A stretch of 45,537 nt of DNA from positions 1 to 45,537 of IMG/VR virus record IMGVR_UViG_3300048591_000441, one strand, 5' to 3'. Source of the DNA: a virus. The number at the start of each line of letters is the position of its first letter. The stretch's first letter is position 1. The notes under the pieces are model-generated. The model saw only the letters and a list, made by a program, of their open reading frames with translations, was not told the origin of the DNA and ran no database searches. Positions 13,552 to 20,757 of the stretch are shown in pieces. A program made the position numbers and the translations under genes.

Positions 13552-14361
13552 TCAACCGATCTTTTCGACCGGGAACCCATGATGTTCAAGCCAGGATAGC
13601 GCGCGATGGGTGTTATATTCCCAATCTATTTCTTCAAACCCATCAAGCTCGAAAGCCTTGGCGTAGACCTTTCTGGGCGCGAGCTGCACGCCATCAATCG
13701 TCACCGCCCAGACGGCAAGGTTCTGAGGGGTTTTCGCAAGAGCCTTTGCGGCTCTCTTGATCAGATCGGGACCGACCCGCAATTCGTCATCGTCGAGTCG
13801 ATGGGTCTGATAGCCCTTTTCGACTTTCTTGTTGGTCGGATCTTCGGGGTCATTGATCCGAGCCTCGATCGTCTGCATGAGATAGCCGGAAGGGTTCTTC
13901 TTCCCATCGACTATCTCGACGAGTTGGGCGGCTCTGGCCAGCAGGGCCCGAAGTTCGTTCATCGTCGCGTCAGGGTTTTTGCCATCGGGCAGAGATGCCT
14001 TGACGTCTTCGAGCAGAACCTCGGCGGCCAGTGAGCTTTCTGATGGCTCTTTGGCTTTCTTGGAAGTGACCTTCTTCTTTGGTTCGACTTGAGCAGCGGC
14101 GATCTTTGCGGAAGCTTTCTTCTTGGACATTGGGTTCTCCTTTGAACATGAGTCCGTTATGGAATCACGGGCATTAGGCCCGATGATCTTTGGTTGTCGA
14201 TCTTTCAGAATCGGAGCGATCTTGATCTCTGCCAGAATCTTCTCGGCTCTTGCCTTCGTCGAATAGGTGCCGAAAGTGACCCAGCCGTAGACGAATGATC
14301 GAGTCGCGCTATCCCATTGGGGTTCGCCGAGGCAAACGATCTGCCAGGGTTTCTGTTTCAT
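13552..14361 (-). CDS. Unknown protein with lysine/alanine-rich middle; two likely start sites
   Basis: The full frame gives 269 residues. The N-terminal 76 residues form a small mixed domain (with QIVCLGEPQWD, FVYGWVTFG). Next comes a lysine/alanine-rich segment (SKKKASAKIAAAQ, then KKKVTSKKAKE) like histone H1 tails, and then a helical domain with acidic and Leu-rich stretches. An internal ATG at 14130 has a much stronger ribosome site (AAAGGAGAACCCA) than the first ATG. The second part is therefore very likely also made as a separate 192-residue protein, and the frame may be a fusion of two former genes. The basic segment suggests DNA binding. No family was recognised. Confidence 0.6.
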   Translation of the reverse strand: MKQKPWQIVCLGEPQWDSATRSFVYGWVTFGTYSTKARAEKILAEIKIAPILKDRQPKIIGPNARDSITDSCSKENPMSKKKASAKIAAAQVEPKKKVTSKKAKEPSESSLAAEVLLEDVKASLPDGKNPDATMNELRALLARAAQLVEIVDGKKNPSGYLMQTIEARINDPEDPTNKKVEKGYQTHRLDDDELRVGPDLIKRAAKALAKTPQNLAVWAVTIDGVQLAPRKVYAKAFELDGFEEIDWEYNTHRALSWLEHHGFPVEKIG

Positions 14362-14588
14362 TCTGTGACTTTCAGGAAGTTCTCAATCATGATGTCAGGG
14401 TCGCGTTTGATCATGTTGTTGTTGAGAAGGTATTGCAGAACCTTGCGGATCTGAACCCAGTCTTTGACTTCAAAATGTTCTCTGACAGCGGCAACGATCT
14501 GATGCCATTCGGCTTGAGGATTGACAGTGTTCATTATGATGTTGGCAACGGTTTCAGAGTCGTGAGTCAAAGTAAATTTTTTCTTCAT
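14358..14588 (-). CDS. Hypothetical small protein
   Basis: The product is 76 residues. ATG 14588 follows CGGAGAAAACCC, a good ribosome site. The sequence is helical with a pattern (WHQIVAAVREHFE, then WVQIRKVLQYLL) that fits a winged-helix or helix-turn-helix fold, so a DNA-binding regulator is possible. This is weak evidence. The stop overlaps the next start by four bases. Confidence 0.6.
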   Translation of the reverse strand: MKKKFTLTHDSETVANIIMNTVNPQAEWHQIVAAVREHFEVKDWVQIRKVLQYLLNNNMIKRDPDIMIENFLKVTE

Positions 14589-14676
14589 GGGTTTTCTCCG
14601 TTTTTCGGGGCGGCTTCATCGCCGCCCATGTAGATCTTATCGGGTGTTCTGTCGATTCTCGTGACCGAAAAATCGG

Positions 14677-14847
14677 TCATTCTGTGATTTCGTCGGCTTT
14701 CATTTCGGCAAAGACTTCAAGGCATTTCCGCATGAAGCTGATCTGATCTTCGCTATCTTCCATCAGACCCTCGTCCACAGAGTCCGAAACGAAGGCTTTG
14801 AATTCTTCGACCAGGGCAAGCATTTGTTTCTTTTGAAAGTCGTTCAT
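14677..14847 (-). CDS. Small acidic helical protein, first gene of the recombination operon
   Basis: The product is 56 residues from ATG 14847, preceded by AAAGGCCCG. It is strongly acidic and helical, with many Glu and Asp residues (DEGLMEDSEDQ). Small acidic phage proteins made early often mimic DNA or bind host enzymes, but no specific match is visible. A hairpin TGACCGA / TCGGTCA (14662-14679) overlaps its stop. It is promoter-proximal to the divergent region at 14848-15039. Confidence 0.55.
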   Translation of the reverse strand: MNDFQKKQMLALVEEFKAFVSDSVDEGLMEDSEDQISFMRKCLEVFAEMKADEITE

Positions 14848-15039
14848 ATTTTCGGGCCTTTCTTTCTGTGGATCACAAGGGGGATCTGTTATTCATCTCT
14901 CACAACCTACATATCTCTTATCGGCTGATTGGCAGAAATCGTTAGCGAAAACGGTTACTTACCGAATACCATTGGTCTTTTGACATAGGTTTAATCATAC
15001 TCTGACAAACACCCAATGAAATCGGAGGCTTAAAAACCT
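14848..15039. promoter_or_regulatory. Divergent control region between the two central operons
   Basis: This 192-base gap separates the minus-strand recombination operon from the plus-strand DNA-modification operon. On the plus strand TTGACA (14980-14985) is a consensus -35 box. No good -10 box sits 16-18 bases beyond it, the nearest being CATACT (14996-15001) at poor spacing. An eight-base inverted repeat ATAGGTTT (14985-14992) / AAACCTAT (15034-15041) ends on the first start codon. GGAGG (15024-15028) would serve the first gene. Confidence 0.45.
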
Positions 15040-15603
15040 ATGGCCATGGAGATCGTGCATCGTGATCTTTCGTCACTAATCCCCTACGCGAACAACCCTC
15101 GGGTCAACGATCACGCGGTTGATCAGATGATCGCGGTCATCGAAGAATTCGGGTTCAAAATTCCGATGCTCGCTCGATCGAATGGCGAGATCGTCGATGG
15201 GCATTTGCGATTCAAAGCCGCGACCAAGATGGGATTGCCCGAGGTCCCGGTGATTCTCGTCGATGATTGGTCTGAGGCTCAGATCAAAGCCGCTCGCCTC
15301 GTCATCAACAAATCAGTGTCATGGGCTGAGTGGGACAATCATAAACTCAAAGATGAGTTTGCTGCATTGCAGGCACTCGACTTTGATCTGAACTTCACCG
15401 GCTTCAATCAATCCGAGCGCGATCTCATTATGAAAGGCTGGGAGTCTGATCACGAGGGCCTGAGCAAGATCAAAGAGAACGAGGACGGGATTCCCGTGAA
15501 GATCACTCTGACCGTGCCGCAGGCAATGAAGCAGGAGATCAAGGATTGGCTAGAGGGCATGATCGAAGATAGCGAGTATGTCCATGACATCAAACTTTCC
15601 TAA
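15040..15603 (+). CDS. Stand-alone ParB/Srx-fold protein next to DpdA
   Basis: The product is 187 residues. The N-terminal 90 residues have the ParB/sulfiredoxin nuclease-like fold: DLSSLIPYANNPR, a helix with HAVDQMIAVIEEFG, then the key NGEIVDGHLRFKAA motif and LVINKS. In many phages this domain is fused to a DNA methyltransferase. Here it stands alone and its C-terminal 90 residues are unrelated. It overlaps the dpdA start by 26 bases, so the two are probably co-translated. Inference: it may bind or guide DNA for the transglycosylase, in the same way that the fused versions help DNA-modifying enzymes. Confidence 0.8.
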   Translation: MAMEIVHRDLSSLIPYANNPRVNDHAVDQMIAVIEEFGFKIPMLARSNGEIVDGHLRFKAATKMGLPEVPVILVDDWSEAQIKAARLVINKSVSWAEWDNHKLKDEFAALQALDFDLNFTGFNQSERDLIMKGWESDHEGLSKIKENEDGIPVKITLTVPQAMKQEIKDWLEGMIEDSEYVHDIKLS

Positions 15604-16444
15604 GCTGAACCTTCTCTGCGCTTATCCATATTTCAAGCAGCCGGTCATCGAAGTGATGAAGAGCCGCACCTTTCAGGAGAACACCAACGTGCTCGTGGAC
15701 TCTGGCGCGTTCACGGCATGGAAGGCCGGCAAGCCGATTCGCCTGCAAGACTATCTGAGGTTTCTCGATTCACTTCCGTATCAGCCCTTTGGCTATTTCA
15801 TGCTGGATGTCATCGGGCAGCCGGATCAGACCCGCGCGAACTACTCGCAGATGTATGAACTGGGCTATCGACCCATCCCGATTTTCACGCGCGGCGAGGA
15901 CTTCGACGAACTCGAAAACTACTACGAGCGCACCGACTATGTTGGGGTGGGCGGGCTCGTGAAGACCCCAGGTGCTCAAGGATTCGTCAAGCGGATCATG
16001 CAGAAGATCAATGGGCGCAAGGTTCATCTTCTTGGCTTTACGAATCAGGTCCTTCTGAAAGCAACCCGCCCATACTCTGTCGATGCCTCCTCATGGTCGG
16101 CTGCGCTCACCTATGCTCGGCTGGCTATCTATGTCGGCAATGGTCGATGGATCTCACTCGGCAAGAAGGATTTTCAGAAGCAACCCAAGCCGGAAGTTCT
16201 TGCAGCGCTTTCACGTTATGACGTAGATTACCTCGATCTTGCCAAACAAAAAAACTGGCGTAACAGCGGCAAAGGTGATGTTGCAATCGAGCATCTAACC
16301 TTTCGATCGTTCATCCGTTACGCGACCGACATCGAGCGGGCTATCGGCACGAAATACTTTCTGGCCATCGCCTCTGACTGGCAAGCAAAGCTGGCTTTGG
16401 ACGCCTACCTGTGGGCGAAAGAAAAATATGGAGGTTCGACATGA
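15578..16444 (+). CDS. dpdA: DpdA, DNA 7-deazaguanine transglycosylase
   Basis: The product is 288 residues. DpdA proteins are DNA-acting relatives of tRNA-guanine transglycosylase that swap guanine bases in DNA for preQ0 or a derivative. Matching features are DSGAF with Asp41, GYFMLDVIGQP, a VGVGGL motif (residues 122-127), HLLGF (150-154) and YSVDASSW with Asp169. The two aspartates fit the general acid/base and nucleophile positions of the family. The cysteine zinc site of tRNA enzymes is not evident, as expected for the shorter phage forms. It lies directly upstream of queC, queD, queE and folE, whose products supply its substrate. A second ATG six bases on is possible. Confidence 0.88.
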   Translation: MSMTSNFPKLNLLCAYPYFKQPVIEVMKSRTFQENTNVLVDSGAFTAWKAGKPIRLQDYLRFLDSLPYQPFGYFMLDVIGQPDQTRANYSQMYELGYRPIPIFTRGEDFDELENYYERTDYVGVGGLVKTPGAQGFVKRIMQKINGRKVHLLGFTNQVLLKATRPYSVDASSWSAALTYARLAIYVGNGRWISLGKKDFQKQPKPEVLAALSRYDVDYLDLAKQKNWRNSGKGDVAIEHLTFRSFIRYATDIERAIGTKYFLAIASDWQAKLALDAYLWAKEKYGGST

Positions 16445-17133
16445 AGCGTCTTGTATTGCTAAGCGGCGGCATGGACTCATCAACGGTTCTGGGCTATGTG
16501 CGGTCGATCGCTCTCAAGGGCGAAGAGATCGCGGCCCTCTCATTCGAGTATGGCAGCAAGCACAATGAAGCGGAGTGGGAAGCGGCTCAGAACGTGGCAC
16601 ATTTCTATGGTGTGGAGATCGACCGCGTGCATCTCGACTTCATCGCGCGTCTGTTCAAGTCTGACCTGCTGGCTTCCGGAGAGGAGGTCCCGGAGGGTCA
16701 CTATGCCGACGACTCCATGAAAAAAACCGTGGTCCCTTTCCGCAACGGGATCATGCTTGCGATCGCGGCTGGCTATGCAGAGAGCAATGGCTATCAGGAA
16801 ATCTACCTAGCAAACCATGCCGGGGATCACACGATCTACCCCGACTGTCGGCCTGAGTTCACGGAAGCGATGCACATGGCTGTGAAGCATGGGACCTGGG
16901 CGGGCATCGAATTCGTTGCGCCGTTCATGAATCTCAGCAAGGCGACGATCTGCAAGCTCGGGGTGTCGCTCGGGGTCCCGCTCGATCTCACGTGGTCATG
17001 TTATAAAGGCGGGGATGTGCATTGCGGGGTCTGTGGCACCTGCCATGAGCGCAGAGAGGCTTTCATGCTCGCGGGCGTCGACGACCCTACCGAGTATCTT
17101 GAAACGCCTCCCTTGCCTGCTGTGGGGGCCTGA
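16441..17133 (+). CDS. queC: QueC, 7-cyano-7-deazaguanine (preQ0) synthase
   Basis: The product is 230 residues, from ATG 16441 with GGAGG upstream. QueC converts 7-carboxy-7-deazaguanine to preQ0 with ATP and ammonia. The N-terminal LLSGGMDSST is the PP-loop ATP pyrophosphatase signature. FEYGSKHN and NGIMLAIAAGYAE are typical. Cys187, Cys195, Cys198 and Cys201 (in CGVCGTC) make the structural zinc site. There is no fused amidotransferase domain, unlike the Gat-QueC proteins that make archaeosine-type bases in some phages. That suggests the end product inserted is preQ0 itself. The start overlaps the dpdA stop by four bases. Confidence 0.95.
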   Translation: MKRLVLLSGGMDSSTVLGYVRSIALKGEEIAALSFEYGSKHNEAEWEAAQNVAHFYGVEIDRVHLDFIARLFKSDLLASGEEVPEGHYADDSMKKTVVPFRNGIMLAIAAGYAESNGYQEIYLANHAGDHTIYPDCRPEFTEAMHMAVKHGTWAGIEFVAPFMNLSKATICKLGVSLGVPLDLTWSCYKGGDVHCGVCGTCHERREAFMLAGVDDPTEYLETPPLPAVGA

Positions 17134-17136
17134 GCC

Positions 17137-17574
17137 ATGAAAATTTCAATCATGAGGACTCTGGAGTTTGATGCTGCTCATCGGGTGATGCACCATGAGA
17201 GCAAATGCGCCAACATGCATGGTCACAGATACAAGGTCGAGATCCACGCCCGCGCTGCGGAACTCGATCCGCTCGGTCGCATCATCGACTTCTCTGCGAT
17301 CAAAGCCCGCATCGGCGGGTGGATAGATACCCATTGGGATCATACGACGATCCTTCATGAGAACGATCCATCTGTCAGAGCGTGGCAGTCTGATCTCATT
17401 CCCTTCAACAAACCCATCTATCTGATGCCCGAGAACCCGACCGCCGAGAACATGGCCAAGTATCTTCTCGCCAAATGCAATGACGAGCTGATGCTCGGGA
17501 CAGCGATCGAGGTCTACAGGGTTGTTATCTGGGAAACCCCGAACTGCAAAGCGGAGGCGGCGCTGCTGATATGA
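17137..17574 (+). CDS. queD: QueD, 6-carboxy-tetrahydropterin synthase
   Basis: The product is 145 residues. QueD turns dihydroneopterin triphosphate into 6-carboxy-5,6,7,8-tetrahydropterin, the second step of the preQ0 route. Visible hallmarks are FDAAHR with His15, CANMHGHRY (Cys24 nucleophile, His28 and His30 zinc ligands), DFSAIK, the WDHTTIL catalytic region and NPTAENMA. Length is normal for the family. The gene starts three bases after the queC stop and overlaps queE by four bases. Confidence 0.95.
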   Translation: MKISIMRTLEFDAAHRVMHHESKCANMHGHRYKVEIHARAAELDPLGRIIDFSAIKARIGGWIDTHWDHTTILHENDPSVRAWQSDLIPFNKPIYLMPENPTAENMAKYLLAKCNDELMLGTAIEVYRVVIWETPNCKAEAALLI

Positions 17575-18233
17575 AGACCTATCGAGTCAAAGAGATCTTT
17601 GGTCCAACGCTCCAGGGTGAAGGCACTCATGCTGGTCGTGCGGTGATCTTCCTTCGGTTTGCTGGTTGCAATAAGTGGAACGGTCGCAAGGAGAGTAAGC
17701 CAAACTCGGTCTGTTACTACTGCGACACGGACTTCACAGGTGGCGAGAAGATGACAGCCGTGGAGATCGAACAGGCTATAGTTGATCTCGCGGAGAGGCA
17801 TGGACACGTCTATGCCCTTGGCAATTACCATGTGGTCATCTCGGGCGGGGAGCCGATGATGCAGCTCGACGAAGGGCTCGCGGAACTCCTGAGCCGTCAG
17901 CATTTTCTGCATCTTGAAACCAACGGCTCCATCCCGATCTCCCCTCTGATCAATCGCCATCTCAAGCATGTGACCGTTTCCCCGAAACAGCCATGGTCGG
18001 AAACGAAAGTGCGGTATGCAGAAGCGCTCAAGCTTCTGTTCCCATACCTGGGCAGCATGGGCTCGCTCGTGTCGCTCGATTCATTCCATCAGTTCAAGGC
18101 TGGCGAAATTTTCATTCAGCCAATCCTTGACGAAACGTATGAGGCAAACCTTAAGGGCGCTATCGGGGAATGTCTTAAGAACCCGCATGTGCGTCTCTCA
18201 CTTCAGCAACACAAAATTCTGGGGCTTCAATGA
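17571..18233 (+). CDS. queE: QueE, 7-carboxy-7-deazaguanine synthase (radical SAM)
   Basis: The product is 220 residues. QueE is a radical S-adenosylmethionine enzyme that rearranges 6-carboxytetrahydropterin to 7-carboxy-7-deazaguanine. FGPTLQGEG is the family start motif. The iron-sulfur cluster cysteines are Cys33, Cys48 and Cys51, a C-x14-C-x2-C spacing used by one group of QueE enzymes rather than the usual radical SAM C-x3-C-x2-C. VISGGEP is the SAM-binding GGE motif. ETNGS and VSPK follow in order. Overlaps with queD and folE by four bases each indicate a tightly coupled operon. Confidence 0.95.
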   Translation: MKTYRVKEIFGPTLQGEGTHAGRAVIFLRFAGCNKWNGRKESKPNSVCYYCDTDFTGGEKMTAVEIEQAIVDLAERHGHVYALGNYHVVISGGEPMMQLDEGLAELLSRQHFLHLETNGSIPISPLINRHLKHVTVSPKQPWSETKVRYAEALKLLFPYLGSMGSLVSLDSFHQFKAGEIFIQPILDETYEANLKGAIGECLKNPHVRLSLQQHKILGLQ

Positions 18234-18814
18234 TGACGATGAATCGACGCGAGCAGGTAGAAGAGCACATCAGAGGGATCATGCAACTGTTTGATCTTGA
18301 TCTGAACGATGAGTCGCTGCGCGACACTCCGAAGCGGGTTGCGAAAATGTTCGAGGCCGACCTGTTCTGGGGTTTGAAGGAGGAGCACATCCCTTCGATG
18401 ACGACCCAGGAGAGCAAGGGCTATAACGAAATGCTCATAGAGACGAACATCACCGTCAACAGTCTTTGCGAGCATCATCTGGTTCCAATCATCGGATCTG
18501 CCCACATCGCATACATCCCGAACGATCGGATCCTTGGGCTCTCGAAGTTCAATCGCATAGTCGATTACTTTTCGCGCAGGCCGCAGGTTCAGGAAAAGCT
18601 AACGAAGAACATCAAAGACTTTCTGGTCAAGGTCTTGAACACCGAAGACGTAGCCGTGGTTATCGACGCAAGCCACATGTGCGTTAGAATGAGAGGGATA
18701 CGTGACCGCGCATCCATCACCCGCACCAACATGCTGGGAGGTCGATTCATGGCGGGCGAAGTGAGAGCCGAGCTGTTTGCCTCTCTGCCCAAGCCTTCGG
18801 ACCTCCAGCTATGA
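18230..18814 (+). CDS. folE: GTP cyclohydrolase I (FolE)
   Basis: The product is 194 residues. FolE opens the GTP ring and forms dihydroneopterin triphosphate, the first step toward preQ0. Diagnostic segments are DTPKRVAKMF, the zinc and catalytic motif SLCEHHLVP (Cys80, His82, His83), GLSKFNRIVDYF, the RPQVQEKLT stretch, and ASHMCVRMRGIRD with the third zinc ligand. It completes a GTP-to-preQ0 pathway with queD, queE and queC. Gene order is the reverse of pathway order. The start overlaps the queE stop by four bases; a second ATG at 18233 is also possible. Confidence 0.96.
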   Translation: MMTMNRREQVEEHIRGIMQLFDLDLNDESLRDTPKRVAKMFEADLFWGLKEEHIPSMTTQESKGYNEMLIETNITVNSLCEHHLVPIIGSAHIAYIPNDRILGLSKFNRIVDYFSRRPQVQEKLTKNIKDFLVKVLNTEDVAVVIDASHMCVRMRGIRDRASITRTNMLGGRFMAGEVRAELFASLPKPSDLQL

Positions 18815-18827
18815 GAAGGGTTCGAGC

Positions 18828-19304
18828 ATGGCTGGACCGAAACCCCCGGCCCGAGATCGAAAGTCAAAACCTGTAATATCAGATCGCCCAGACCGCAGAG
18901 GACCGAAGTTGAAGGGACCAACGACTGAGGAGGACTTTCAGGTCTTCGAGTCGCTCTGCAAGATCCAATGCACGCTGCACGAGGTTGCGGCGTTCTTCAA
19001 TTGCGACACTGACACGATTGAGAAGCGGGTGCGCGAATTCTACGGGATGAAATTTTCGGAAGTTTTTCGGGTAAAAAGGAAAGCCGGGATAGTCTCGCTA
19101 CGCCGCATGCAGTATGAGAAAGCACTGGCAGGAAACACCACAATGCTTATCTGGCTTGGGAAACAGTATCTCAACCAAATGGAAGAACCTGCGCCGCATG
19201 ACCCAGACCCGATAACGAACAACCGGACTGATGAGGAGATCGAGGAGGAAATAGAGCGCCGCATCAAGCGCCGCATGGACCGCGAGGCGAGGATGAAAAA
19301 ATGA
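18828..19304 (+). CDS. Terminase small subunit (probable)
   Basis: The product is 158 residues from ATG 18828, with GAAGGG upstream. It lies directly before the large terminase gene and overlaps it by four bases. The sequence has a basic N-terminus, a helix-turn-helix-like segment (LHEVAAFFNCDTDTIEKRV), a helical middle typical of TerS (GNTTMLIWLGKQYLNQ) and a highly charged C-terminal coiled coil rich in Glu and Arg. TerS binds phage DNA and regulates the packaging motor. Family sequence identity is always low, so the call rests on position, fold pattern and the conserved WLGKQYL-type motif. Confidence 0.85.
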   Translation: MAGPKPPARDRKSKPVISDRPDRRGPKLKGPTTEEDFQVFESLCKIQCTLHEVAAFFNCDTDTIEKRVREFYGMKFSEVFRVKRKAGIVSLRRMQYEKALAGNTTMLIWLGKQYLNQMEEPAPHDPDPITNNRTDEEIEEEIERRIKRRMDREARMKK

Positions 19305-20749
19305 GGACCCAATCCATCGAGCTATTGGAGGACATGCGCGAGTCTGATCTCAGGTGGGCTCGCAAGGATCTTTTGGAGTTCATTCTTGAGATCATGCCTC
19401 AGTACAAGGTCAATTTTCATCATCGCATCATCTGTGATCGTCTGACGAAACTCCTCTGGCAGAAAGGCCAGAGGCTTATTGTTTGTGTCCCGCCTCAGTA
19501 TGGCAAGAGCCAGATAGTCAGCCGATGCCTTCCGGCCTTCGTTCTCGGCAACGACCCGAAGGCCAAGATCATCATGGGTTCCTACTCAGCGTCACTCTCC
19601 ATGACATTCAATCGAGCCGCCCAGGCGGTGATGGAATCGGAACGCTATCGGCAGATATTCCCCGACACTCTGATCAGACCATTCGCGCCCAGAAAGTTCA
19701 TGCGCACAGCCCAGCTCTGCGAGACGAGCGAGTATGGATACCTATATACGGTTGGCGTTGGCGGCTCGACCACAGGCCGATCGGCTGATCCTCTGTTGAT
19801 CATTGATGACCCCTTCAAAGACTGGAAGGAAGCCCTATCACCAGTGAGACGGCAGAACGTCATTGATTGGTTCGGCTCCGTTATCGAGTCCCGTCTCTCG
19901 CTGAATGCCAATGTCGTGATCGTTCAGACCCGCTGGCACGAGGGCGATCTGTCCGGCTATCTCCTCAAGCGGGCACTCGAAGATAAGGAAGCGACTCAGT
20001 GGGAGCTGCTTAACTTCCCCGCGATCGTCGAGTCGATGGACGAGCTGCATCCTGAAGATCCAAGAAAAATGGGCGAGGCTCTTTGGCCAGAGGTCAAAGG
20101 CGACGCCGCGAAGCTATCAAGGATTAAGAAGGATGTTGGGTCTTATATCTTCGCTGCACTCTGGCAGCAAAGGCCGCGATCGGCAACAGGAAACATCGTC
20201 GATCCCAAATGGTGGCGGCGTTATCGGGTCATTCCGCATGACTTCGAGGAAATGATCATTTCATGTGATGCCGCTTTCAAGGACTTCGAGACGAGCGACT
20301 ATGTCGTCATCCAGGTCTGGGGTCGCAGGGGAGTTGACAAGTATTTGGTGGATCAGCGCAGGGATCACATGGATATCATCCGAACCTGCAAAGAACTTGT
20401 TAACATGAAAGTGAAGTACCCGGATTGCGATTCGGTTTATGTCGAGGACAAAGCGAATGGAACACCGATCCTCCAATTGCTTAAGAAGAAAGTCAGCGGC
20501 CTAATCGCTGTCGAGCCGGAAGGTTCCAAGGTCGCCCGCGTTCACTCGGTGTCGCCACAGATCGAGGCGGGCAATGTCTACCTTCCTGATGAAAGCATAG
20601 CCCCGTTCCCCATTGACAAGTTCATCGAGGAGTTCAGCAACTTCCCACTTGCAGACAACGACGATCAAGTGGATGCTGCCACTCAGGCACTAGAGAAATT
20701 ATCGGAAGGCGAGAACCACTACCTGCGAGCCCTTTTGGGAAAGGAGTAG
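19301..20749 (+). CDS. terL: Terminase large subunit (TerL)
   Basis: The product is 482 residues. TerL is the ATP-driven motor and nuclease that packages DNA into the prohead. The Walker A variant PPQYGKS is at residues 64-70 and Walker B LLIIDD at 165-170. TRWHEGDL follows as the coupling region. The C-terminal nuclease has SCDAAF (Asp323), VEDKANG (Glu382, Asp383) and a DDQVDA metal motif near residue 455. Length is normal. The class resembles terminases of Mu-like and DUF1073-portal phages, often headful packagers, but the mode cannot be fixed from sequence. Confidence 0.96.
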   Translation: MRTQSIELLEDMRESDLRWARKDLLEFILEIMPQYKVNFHHRIICDRLTKLLWQKGQRLIVCVPPQYGKSQIVSRCLPAFVLGNDPKAKIIMGSYSASLSMTFNRAAQAVMESERYRQIFPDTLIRPFAPRKFMRTAQLCETSEYGYLYTVGVGGSTTGRSADPLLIIDDPFKDWKEALSPVRRQNVIDWFGSVIESRLSLNANVVIVQTRWHEGDLSGYLLKRALEDKEATQWELLNFPAIVESMDELHPEDPRKMGEALWPEVKGDAAKLSRIKKDVGSYIFAALWQQRPRSATGNIVDPKWWRRYRVIPHDFEEMIISCDAAFKDFETSDYVVIQVWGRRGVDKYLVDQRRDHMDIIRTCKELVNMKVKYPDCDSVYVEDKANGTPILQLLKKKVSGLIAVEPEGSKVARVHSVSPQIEAGNVYLPDESIAPFPIDKFIEEFSNFPLADNDDQVDAATQALEKLSEGENHYLRALLGKE

Positions 20750-20757
20750 ACCCTTTT

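Noticed and set aside
14985-15041. PreQ1-type riboswitch ahead of the modification operon
   Set aside because: There is an inverted repeat ending on the start codon, but the H-type pseudoknot elements and conserved A-rich tail of preQ1 riboswitches are not visible, and the left arm may lie within the promoter.
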